From Candidatus Krumholzibacteriota bacterium (GTDB taxonomy: Bacteria; Krumholzibacteriota; Krumholzibacteriia; Krumholzibacteriales; Krumholzibacteriaceae): a stretch of DNA of 51,668 nucleotides. Under the pieces are notes generated by a model. That model was not told the origin of the DNA. It saw only the letters and a list, made by a program, of their open reading frames with translations, and did not search any database. The stretch's first letter is position 1, and every line of letters begins with the position of its first letter. Both the position numbers and the translations under genes were made by a program. This document shows, in pieces, positions 45,966-51,668 of this stretch. The DNA lies in assembly GCA_030609325.1 (NCBI GenBank), contig JAUWCL010000025.1:1-51668 (forward strand). The letters run 5' to 3'.

Positions 45966-46682
45966 ATGGTCCGCGGGGAATCACCGGACAGAAAGATCGC
46001 TGACACGATCAGGGAAGTCTACGAAATCCTGCTGTCGGAGTATGGGAGGCAGGGATGGTGGCCCGTGACGAGGCGAAGGGGCGGGGAGCCCGAATACTTC
46101 GGCGGTCCCAGCGACCGGCGAGGGAGGTTCGAGGTGGCGGTCGGGGCGGTGCTCACGCAGAACACCTCGTGGAAGAATGCAGCCAGGGCGGTCTCGGCCC
46201 TCTCGGCGGCGGGAATGATCGATCCGGGCAGGCTCGCCGCCGCCCCGCGCGATGAGGTCGCCGGACTGATACACAGCTCAGGCTACTACAACCAGAAGGC
46301 CCGCCGCCTCGGGATACTCGCCCGCTATTTTCTCGATGCCGACGACGGCCCGCCGGAGAGGGAATCGCTCCTTGCCCTCGAGGGGATAGGTCCCGAGACC
46401 GCCGATTCGATTCTGCTGTATGCATATTCGGGCACTTTTTTTGTTGTGGACGCCTACACGAAAAGGTTATTTTTGCGACTGGGTGTCATACGGGGTAACG
46501 AGAGTTACGACCGGATCAGGGGCCTTTTCGAGGGAAGCCTCGAAAAGACTCCGGAAATATACAACGAGTACCACGCGCTTGTCGTCGAGCACTGCAAGCG
46601 AAGGTGTATGCGTGGGCCGGTATGTATAGACTGTCCCCTGTCGACCCTGTGTGTGTCCGAAAGCTCGCGCGGGGAAGGGTAA
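45966..46682 (+). CDS. MagIII/endonuclease III-like DNA glycosylase
   Basis: 238 aa HhH-GPD protein. The helix-hairpin-helix is LLALEGIGPETADSILLYA and the catalytic Asp sits in FFVVDAYTKRL. Where endonuclease III has a catalytic Lys (GVGRKTA), this has Glu (GIGPETA), so it is a monofunctional glycosylase without lyase activity, as in the MagIII 3-methyladenine family. The C-terminal CMRGPVCIDCPLSTLC with an earlier Cys is a probable [4Fe-4S] loop, which MagIII of Helicobacter lacks. ATG 45966 or 45960 may start. Repairs alkylated or oxidised bases; upstream of the stress island. Confidence 0.8.
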   Translation: MVRGESPDRKIADTIREVYEILLSEYGRQGWWPVTRRRGGEPEYFGGPSDRRGRFEVAVGAVLTQNTSWKNAARAVSALSAAGMIDPGRLAAAPRDEVAGLIHSSGYYNQKARRLGILARYFLDADDGPPERESLLALEGIGPETADSILLYAYSGTFFVVDAYTKRLFLRLGVIRGNESYDRIRGLFEGSLEKTPEIYNEYHALVVEHCKRRCMRGPVCIDCPLSTLCVSESSRGEG

Positions 46683-46773
46683 GGTCTTTTCTCCGCTCAT
46701 CGATATGGTCCGGCAGCGGACGATAACTCGCAGTCGGAGTGCCGGAGCAGGTCGGCGGCAACAAGAATTATTA

Positions 46774-46802
46774 TTGACTTGATTGCCGTTTATTCGTAAC
46801 TT
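46774..46802 (+). promoter_or_regulatory. Promoter of the PerR/rubrerythrin island
   Basis: TTGACT (46774-46779), a 17-base spacer and TAACTT (46797-46802), about 50 bases before the PerR-like gene, within an AT-rich stretch (GAATTATTATTGAC) that may hold a PerR-type operator. Autoregulation by PerR is plausible but not shown. Confidence 0.5.
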
Positions 46803-46849
46803 GAAACTGTGTAAAGGATTAGAATCTCCGGGGGGGTAGGAGCGGTAAG

Positions 46850-47266
46850 ATGCATTCGTTCGAGACGACTATCGGAAGACTGAGAAGCGAAGGATTCAAG
46901 CTGACGCCGCAGCGTCTGTCGGTGATCCGTTACCTGATCGGCAACAAGACTCACCCGACCGCCGCCGTTATCTACGGGGACCTGAAAAAGAAATACCCGA
47001 GTCTTTCCTTCTCGACGGTCTACAACACGCTGAACATGCTCGAGAAGATCGACGAGGTACAGTCGCTCCACCTCTTCGACGATTTCCTCAACTACGATCC
47101 GGATACCGGCTCTCATTACCACTTCGTCTGCAGGAGCTGCGACAGTATCATTGACATTTTCCCGCGTAACGGCGAGAATGTATCCCTGCCGGAAGGCGAT
47201 ATTTCCGGAAACAGGATCGAATCGGCACAGGTCGTTTTCAAAGGTACGTGCAAGAACTGCCTTTAG
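46850..47266 (+). CDS. Fur family regulator, PerR-like
   Basis: 138 aa. Winged-helix DNA-binding domain (GFKLTPQRLSVIRYLI, FSTVYNTLNMLEKI) and a dimerisation domain with HYHFVCRSC and a second pair GTCKNC, giving two CxxC motifs that bind structural zinc. The Asp/His set of the sensing site (YDPDTGSHYHFVC) fits PerR or Fur. It starts a run of peroxide/oxygen-protection genes, which favours PerR. A typical role is iron-dependent repression relieved by peroxide oxidation of a His. No perR symbol is given because PerR and Fur cannot be separated from this alone. Confidence 0.85.
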   Translation: MHSFETTIGRLRSEGFKLTPQRLSVIRYLIGNKTHPTAAVIYGDLKKKYPSLSFSTVYNTLNMLEKIDEVQSLHLFDDFLNYDPDTGSHYHFVCRSCDSIIDIFPRNGENVSLPEGDISGNRIESAQVVFKGTCKNCL

Positions 47267-47278
47267 GGGAGAACCTGC

Positions 47279-47920
47279 TTGATAGCCCAGGTCTGGAAGT
47301 GTTCGGTGTGCGGACACGAGACAATAGGGCTTTTCCCGCCCGAAACGTGTCCTGAGTGCGGCGAGCCGAGGTCGGTCTATGCGTTGGACGATGCGCTGAA
47401 GATACCGGCCGATGAGGTCGACGGCGTCATCGACGCGTGCTGGAAGGTCACCTACGGGCTCTACGTGATATCCTCTGCAGACGGCGAACGGATAAACGGG
47501 CAGATCGGCAACACGCTCTTCCAGGTGACGTCCACTCCGCCGAGACTGGCGATTGCGATCAACCGGGAGAACTACACGCACGAACTGATCGAGAAGAGCG
47601 GCGTGTTCGCCGCCTCGATCCTCGGCAGGGACGATCACAGGTTCGTCCGGCGTTTCGGCTACAGGTCGGGCAGGGATTTCGACAAGTTCAAGGGGGTCGA
47701 GATCCGCACGGCGAGAAACGGCTGCCCCGTCCTGGCAGGAGCGGTAGGATACTTCGAGTGCGAGGTTATCCCGGAGATGACGGTCAGCGCGGGGACTCAT
47801 ACGATATTCGTTGCCGACCTGACCGGCGGCGGCATCCTCGCCGGCGGCGATCCCATGACCTACGCGCACTATCACGAGGTCAGGTCCGGCGAGATGAAGA
47901 AGGCGAGATCGAAAGACTGA
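47279..47920 (+). CDS. Rubredoxin-like domain fused to flavin reductase (Hrb-like)
   Basis: 213 aa. The N-terminus has a rubrerythrin-type zinc/iron ribbon (KCSVCGHE, CPECGEP; Cys at about 8, 11, 24 and 27). Residues ~50-200 are an FMN-binding split barrel of the flavin reductase type (GLYVISSADGERINGQIGN, FAASILGRDD, HYHEVRSG). This matches high-molecular-weight rubredoxin (Hrb), which feeds electrons to flavodiiron proteins or rubrerythrin to reduce oxygen or peroxide. Start is TTG 47279 with GGGGAG upstream. Twelve bases after the PerR-like gene. Cytoplasmic. Confidence 0.85.
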   Translation: MIAQVWKCSVCGHETIGLFPPETCPECGEPRSVYALDDALKIPADEVDGVIDACWKVTYGLYVISSADGERINGQIGNTLFQVTSTPPRLAIAINRENYTHELIEKSGVFAASILGRDDHRFVRRFGYRSGRDFDKFKGVEIRTARNGCPVLAGAVGYFECEVIPEMTVSAGTHTIFVADLTGGGILAGGDPMTYAHYHEVRSGEMKKARSKD

Positions 47921-47945
47921 CAGCAGGGGGAAGGCGGCCGAGGCA

Positions 47946-48941
47946 GTGAGCAACGACGAACGCGAACAGATCCTGAAGGTGCTTTCCGGAGCGATCATCC
48001 GCGAGACCAACGCATTCAACTTCTACTACGAGGGCGGCGAGAATCCGAACATACCTGCCGGTGTGCGAGGGCTTCTCACGAGGCTGGCCGAGGAGGAGCG
48101 CGTTCACAGGCAGCTCCTCATCAACGAATACAAGGCGATCGAGAAGGGCTGGAACGGCGAGCCGGGCGAGGAAGGGGAGCCGGAGCTTTCCTACACCATG
48201 CCCGACGATCCCACCTTCACTCCGCTCGAACTGAGCGATCGCCTCGAGGCGCTCGCACTCACCATGCCGAGCAGGCTCGTGGGCGGCGACAACATATTCT
48301 CGAGGGTCATCCGTGACCATAGCGGGAACGACAGGGGGACGCTGCTCCTTCTATATGACACCATGGGCCACAGCATGAAGACGACCGAGATCAACGGTTT
48401 CGCGGCCAAGGCGGTCGGCGAGTATATCGATTTCGTCTCTCTCTCGGGGATGGAGATCGAGATGCTCGGACCGAAGAAGATAGTGACCCTGCTCAACGAG
48501 AAGATCGCGGAGAAGTACGAGGGGGAGGGGATCTTCCTCACCGTGTTCTGCGTCCTGTTCGACAGCAGGGAAGGGACGCTGACCTATACATGCGCGGGGC
48601 ACGAGCCCCCGTTTCTGGTCGACGCTTCGGGTAAGGCCTCGTCGCTCCTGCAGACCCAGCTGATAGCGGGTATAGATCCCGTCTTCCGCTACAGGGAGCA
48701 TTCGATGCCGTTCGGTCCGGAGGATATCTTCTGCGTCTTTTCCGACGGGATCGTCGAGGCGGAGAATGCGGAGGAGGAGATCTACGGGCGAGGAGGCATA
48801 TCGAAGATCCTCGAGGAGAACAGGGACGGAACACCCGGCGACATTGTCGCGGGCGTTCTGGCGGGCCTGAAGGACCACCTCGGCGGGAAGCCGCTGAAGG
48901 ACGAGGTGTCGATCATCCTGGTGAAATTGAAGGGAGAGTGA
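47946..48941 (+). CDS. Half-ferritin domain fused to SpoIIE/PP2C-type phosphatase
   Basis: 331 aa. Residues ~10-65 form a two-helix ferritin/rubrerythrin-like hairpin: ligand-type Glu20 in RETNAFNFYY and the ExxH of EEERVHR (Glu51, His54). Two such halves could make a diiron site in a dimer. Residues ~100-330 are a SpoIIE/RsbU-type PP2C phosphatase: VGGDNIF (Asp115), LYDTMGHS (Asp138), TCAGHEPP and FSDGIVEAEN, with GGRG-like YGRGG. Such phosphatases act on anti-sigma-factor antagonists. The fusion links a putative iron or oxygen sensor to protein dephosphorylation. GTG start at 47946. In a PerR-headed operon. Confidence 0.8.
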   Translation: MSNDEREQILKVLSGAIIRETNAFNFYYEGGENPNIPAGVRGLLTRLAEEERVHRQLLINEYKAIEKGWNGEPGEEGEPELSYTMPDDPTFTPLELSDRLEALALTMPSRLVGGDNIFSRVIRDHSGNDRGTLLLLYDTMGHSMKTTEINGFAAKAVGEYIDFVSLSGMEIEMLGPKKIVTLLNEKIAEKYEGEGIFLTVFCVLFDSREGTLTYTCAGHEPPFLVDASGKASSLLQTQLIAGIDPVFRYREHSMPFGPEDIFCVFSDGIVEAENAEEEIYGRGGISKILEENRDGTPGDIVAGVLAGLKDHLGGKPLKDEVSIILVKLKGE

Positions 48942-48944
48942 GCC

Positions 48945-49079
48945 TTGTCGCACCATACTCTGAAAGACGCCATCACGGGGGCGATATACGCCGAGACGAG
49001 GGCCAGCGACTTCTACCTCGCCGAGGCGGAGAAGGCCGAAGACCCCGAGCTGAAGAAGATGTTCGAAAGTCTTGCGTAG
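48945..49079 (+). CDS. Half-ferritin ORF ending at an in-frame TAG
   Basis: 44 aa from TTG 48945 (GGGAG 8 bases upstream). The protein MSHHTLKDAI...FESLA is the first ferritin-like helix and part of the second (ligand-type Glu17). A TAG at 49077 comes two codons before Glu47 of the conserved ExxH (QEKGH) and the frame then continues without a stop into the rubredoxin. So either a nonsense mutation split a rubrerythrin-like protein, or the TAG is read through. The related half-ferritin of the preceding gene continues past this point, which shows the missing part is functionally important. Confidence 0.6.
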   Translation: MSHHTLKDAITGAIYAETRASDFYLAEAEKAEDPELKKMFESLA

Positions 49080-49115
49080 CAGGAAAAGGGGCATTCCGAC
49101 CGAAAGGAGCCAGGT

Positions 49116-49277
49116 ATGAAAAAGTACGTATGCGACGTCTGCGGGTATATCTATGATCCCGAAATCGGCGATCCTGACAGCGGTATCGAGCCCGGGATGG
49201 CCTTCGAGGATCTTCCCGACGACTGGGTATGCCCTGACTGCGGCGCCGGCAAGGGCGAGTTCTCGGCCGTCGAGTAG
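49116..49277 (+). CDS. Rubredoxin
   Basis: 53 aa, classic rubredoxin with the two Fe-binding knuckles CDVCGYIYD and CPDCGAG, and the [17 protein letters not shown] signature. It transfers electrons, here probably to rubrerythrin-like proteins or the Hrb-like flavoprotein. ATG 49116 has AAAGGAG 6 bases upstream, so it is translated on its own, but it also lies in frame with the half-ferritin ORF before it, interrupted only by TAG (49077-49079). Cytoplasmic. Confidence 0.9.
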   Translation: MKKYVCDVCGYIYDPEIGDPDSGIEPGMAFEDLPDDWVCPDCGAGKGEFSAVE

Positions 49278-49410
49278 TCCCGTCCGGTTCCGCGCTGCGC
49301 GACGGCAATAAGTATTGAAAGCGGCCGGTCGGCCGGATAAGATACATCCCTGCCGGACCCGTCATGTGTCACGGCACGGAAACGTACGATTGTCAACGAA
49401 AGGATCATGA

Positions 49411-49914
49411 ATGGGAATTTCCTTTAACGCCGACGAAATCTTCGAGATGGGAATGGACATCGAGATGAGCGGTGAAGCCTACTACCGCAAGGCTGCCGAG
49501 CTGACCGAGGACCCCGAGATCAGGAAAATCTTCGAGGATCTGATGGTCGCCGAGAAGCAGCATTACGAGACGTTCAAAAAACTCAGGGAGAACCTTCCCG
49601 CGAAGGACACGACTCCACTTGTCTCCGATCCCGAGGACCAGGAATATCTCTATCTCGACGCGCTGGTCAAATCGAGGCTTTTCAACAACGTCCGCGAAGC
49701 GGAGGAAGTCGTTTCGAAGACATCCGGCCCGATCGAGGCGCTCCAGGGCGCCCTGGCCTTCGAGAAGGACACGATCCTCTTCTTCACCGAGATGAAGGGG
49801 AGGACGAGGGAAGATCTCGGCAAGAAAGAGATCGACCGTCTCATCGCGGAGGAGAGGGAGCATATCATCTGGATCTCCGGCATGATCAGGAAGATCAGGG
49901 AGAGGGAAGCCTGA
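49411..49914 (+). CDS. Rubrerythrin/ferritin-like diiron protein
   Basis: 167 aa, a full four-helix ferritin-like bundle. Helix 1-2 ligands: Glu18 in EMSGEAYY and the ExxH of AEKQH (Glu48, His51); the second half repeats the pattern with ALAFEKDTILFF and AEEREHI. It lacks a C-terminal rubredoxin domain, which is encoded separately just upstream. A peroxide-reducing or iron-handling role is typical. AAGGA lies 6 bases before the ATG. It is the last gene of the oxidative-stress run before two strong hairpins. Confidence 0.85.
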   Translation: MGISFNADEIFEMGMDIEMSGEAYYRKAAELTEDPEIRKIFEDLMVAEKQHYETFKKLRENLPAKDTTPLVSDPEDQEYLYLDALVKSRLFNNVREAEEVVSKTSGPIEALQGALAFEKDTILFFTEMKGRTREDLGKKEIDRLIAEEREHIIWISGMIRKIREREA

Positions 49915-49925
49915 TCCTGTCTCAG

Positions 49926-49997
49926 GGGCGCCTGACGGCGCCCGCACCACGCAGATCTGTCTTTCGGGGCGCACCGTAACGGCGCGCCCCGATTTTT
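49926..49997 (+). terminator. Double hairpin and terminator after the stress island
   Basis: First GGGCGCC-TGAC-GGCGCCC (49926-49943), then CGGGGCGC (49965-49972) pairing with GCGCCCCG (49984-49991) followed by ATTTTT. The second is a good intrinsic terminator. Confidence 0.8.
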
Positions 49998-50110
49998 CAT
50001 GCCATCCGAATTGTGAACGTTTCTTGCCCGATATCCCCGGTGGTGCTTTCTGCGCCTGAAAGCGCAAGAAATCCGGCCCGTGGTGCAAGTTTTTCCCACG
50101 AGAGGGATGG

Positions 50111-51436
50111 ATGGGCAAGCCGAAACCGGGTAAGAGCGATAAAGATCTCAAACGGCCTTCCGCCGTCGATCCGGCAAGTCGGCCGCTGGAGTGGAAGATA
50201 CGCGCCTTCGACGCGGCGGCCCGCATGGCCGGCGCACTGGAGATGTCCCGCGATCACCGCGAATCGATCAGGATCCTGCTCGACGTCCTCACCGAAAGCC
50301 TCGGGATCGGATGCCAAGCTGTCTATCTCGACGAGGCGGGGACCGGCGACCTGAGACTTCTGCGCTGCTGCGGAGCGGAACCGGGAACGCTTCCCGAATC
50401 GATAGGCACCGGTTCGGCATTCGTGGAATGGCTCGGTCGAAGCGGGTCACCGAAGATAATAGAAAGCTTTTTCCATACATCGGGCGAACTTACCGAAAGC
50501 GAGTTGTACTTGCAGGACGCCTTCGTCCGCGCCGGGACCGGCTCGGCATGCGCGCTGAAGTTCGGTAGCGAGGTCATGGGGATCTACATCTTCGGATCGG
50601 GATCGGGAGAGGAATGCCGGATAGAGGAGATGCATGCCGCGGTTGGTCTGATGACCGGCATAGCCGCGGCCGCTGTCGCGAGCCAGCTCATATCGGTGGA
50701 GGCCGGCCAGGGTGCCGAGGCCCGTGAGAGAGCCCGCGCGATCGAGTTCCGGGCCGTCCGCAGCGCTGTCCTCGAGAAAACAGCCGCCGATCTCGAGACC
50801 TCCCTGGGGGTCCTGAAGAGCGGCCTCTGGTCGATAGATCCCGATCCGGACAACGGCTCGGTGATGATCGATATGGCGCGGGACGCCGCGGTCCGTCTCG
50901 GCGCGAAAGTCGGGGAACTGATATCCCTGAGCGGCATCGAACCGGCCGGGTCGGATCTCGAGCTCGAAGAGGTCGACATGGCCGATATCGTCGAGGACAT
51001 CACGAGAGAGATGATCGCCGATTTCGATCGGAAGGAACTGGTCGTGGCCGTCGAGGACCGGACAGACGGAAGAATGCTGCGCGCCGATTCCGGGAAGCTC
51101 GCCTATGTCGTACGCAGCGTCATAGATCATGTCATGCAGTCAACCGACAGGGGCGGCACCGTGGATATTGCCTGGTCGGCCGTGAACGAGGGACCTGACG
51201 GAGACAACGGCCCCTGGTTCGTGCTGCGCGTGAGCGGCGACGGCAGGCCCGGAGGGAACGACGCCATAGAGGCTATCCTCGACAGTCTCGCCGCGGAGCA
51301 TGGAGAGGCGGCGGGGCCTCCAGTCGACTCGGGACTGACCCTCTCGGAATACATACTGGAATCCCACGGCGGCCGGCTGGTCCGGGGCGGGGACGATGCC
51401 GGCGGCATCTCGGTCTGGCTCCCCCTGGGGTACTAG
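50111..51436 (+). CDS. GAF domain protein with degenerate histidine kinase core
   Basis: 441 aa. Residues ~30-185 form a GAF domain (ILLDVLTESLGIGCQAVYL, MGIYIFGSGSG). Then a helical segment takes the place of a DHp domain, but no phospho-acceptor His is visible (FRAVRSAVLEKTAADL), and the C-terminal HATPase-like region has degenerate boxes (VIDHVMQS for the N box, VSGDGRPGG for G1; LTLSEYILESHGGRL is preserved). So it is probably a pseudo-kinase sensor or adaptor. It follows the rubrerythrin-like gene and lies behind a terminator, so it has its own promoter. A role in redox or stress sensing is inferred from context. Confidence 0.7.
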   Translation: MGKPKPGKSDKDLKRPSAVDPASRPLEWKIRAFDAAARMAGALEMSRDHRESIRILLDVLTESLGIGCQAVYLDEAGTGDLRLLRCCGAEPGTLPESIGTGSAFVEWLGRSGSPKIIESFFHTSGELTESELYLQDAFVRAGTGSACALKFGSEVMGIYIFGSGSGEECRIEEMHAAVGLMTGIAAAAVASQLISVEAGQGAEARERARAIEFRAVRSAVLEKTAADLETSLGVLKSGLWSIDPDPDNGSVMIDMARDAAVRLGAKVGELISLSGIEPAGSDLELEEVDMADIVEDITREMIADFDRKELVVAVEDRTDGRMLRADSGKLAYVVRSVIDHVMQSTDRGGTVDIAWSAVNEGPDGDNGPWFVLRVSGDGRPGGNDAIEAILDSLAAEHGEAAGPPVDSGLTLSEYILESHGGRLVRGGDDAGGISVWLPLGY

Positions 51437-51500
51437 CTTGCCATAGTGAAAGCCTTTAGAACTGCTCGGCCAAATAATTGGCTCCCGTGGTACTGGAAAA

Positions 51501-51524
51501 GGGCGGCTCCCGGTAGAACCGCCC
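51501..51524 (-). terminator. Terminator for the cyclophilin gene
   Basis: On the minus strand GGGCGG pairs with CCGCCC across a 12-base loop and is followed by TTTTCC. It lies 33 bases downstream of the cyclophilin stop codon. Confidence 0.6.
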
Positions 51525-51556
51525 CCTGCGATCTGAATTATCTCAGCCTGAGATCC

Positions 51557-51668
51557 CTATTCGTCCTCATCCGTCATCAGCGTCATCGCCTTGATGATCA
51601 CCGGCTTTACCGGCACGTCGCCGTAGGAACCCTTCGTTGTTGTCTTGGCCATCTCGATCTTGTCGATG
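51557..51668 (-). CDS. Cyclophilin-type peptidyl-prolyl isomerase (3' end only)
   Basis: Only the last ~37 codons lie in the window. The C-terminus VDKIEMAKTTTKG, YGDVPVKPVIIKAM, LMTDEDE matches the end of cyclophilin-type prolyl isomerases, whose last strand carries DVPxxPVxI. It reads leftward from beyond the right edge, and converges with the GAF protein gene. The active-site part is outside the window, so catalytic residues cannot be judged. Confidence 0.7.
   Translation of the reverse strand, partial: IDKIEMAKTTTKGSYGDVPVKPVIIKAMTLMTDEDE

Noticed and set aside
49077-49079. Reading the in-frame TAG as pyrrolysine or selenocysteine
   Set aside because: Selenocysteine uses UGA, and nothing in the window supports pyrrolysine machinery. 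Other genes here end in TAG as a normal stop. Kept only as a possible nonsense change, error or low-level read-through.

Overview
This is a GC-rich stretch of bacterial chromosome of about 51.7 kb, densely coded on both strands. Strong GGAGG ribosome-binding sites and several TTG/GTG starts are visible. Gram-negative envelope genes are plain: a TonB-dependent receptor, an outer-membrane beta-barrel, lipoproteins with lipoboxes and exported peptidases. Rubrerythrin, rubredoxin and a PerR-type regulator suggest an anaerobic or microaerobic life. Three exported S9 peptidases, an OPT transporter, an AbgT transporter and a DASS transporter suggest a peptide- and organic-acid-using heterotroph. The flavour (a PurF paralogue of a kind I recall from Bacteroidetes, PorT-like barrel, many S9 peptidases) fits an FCB-group or related uncultivated lineage, but I cannot place it from this sequence alone. 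No tRNA, rRNA, CRISPR array, integrase or transposase was seen.

Layout. 1-0.84 kb: an AT-rich methyltransferase, probably acquired. 1.2-7.7 kb: S9 peptidase, a PurF-like enzyme with Ser in place of the catalytic Cys, a macro-domain-like protein and a second S9 peptidase, closed by a bidirectional terminator. 7.7-16.5 kb: a GT39-type membrane glycosyltransferase, an exported nucleoside hydrolase fused to an FmdE domain, a TonB receptor, a zinc-ribbon protein, a DASS transporter, a tandem universal stress protein and a PAP2 phosphatase. 16.6-20.4 kb: a tightly overlapping four-gene cassette of zinc-ribbon and membrane proteins headed by an SPFH protein, resembling the B. subtilis YdjGHI membrane-stress module. 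20.8-21.6 kb: an outer-membrane barrel behind an unusual leader of two tiny overlapping ORFs and two hairpins.

21.7-27.5 kb is the most interesting part: glycosyltransferase, polysaccharide deacetylase, a PaaK/CapK-type adenylate-forming ligase fused to a PanD-like (aspartate decarboxylase) domain, a stand-alone PanD and a site-2 protease. The two PanD copies have lost different, complementary active-site residues, which suggests a mixed oligomer that makes beta-alanine next to a carboxylate-activating enzyme. 27.5-36.8 kb: a small charged protein, a lipoprotein, a TAT-exported aldo/keto reductase, a third S9 peptidase divergent from an OPT transporter, and a lower-GC patch (SUMF1-domain lipoprotein and a hypothetical exported protein). 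36.2-45.8 kb: lipoprotein, MDR dehydrogenase, LsrF-like aldolase, MFS exporter, exported Memo-like protein, DUF192 protein, glycosyltransferase, AbgT transporter and NikR.

46.0-51.4 kb is an oxidative-stress island: a MagIII-like glycosylase, a PerR/Fur regulator, a rubredoxin-flavin reductase, a ferritin-like/PP2C phosphatase fusion, a half-ferritin ORF interrupted by TAG in frame with a rubredoxin, a four-helix rubrerythrin-like protein and a GAF protein with a degenerate kinase core. The window ends in the 3' end of a cyclophilin gene on the minus strand.
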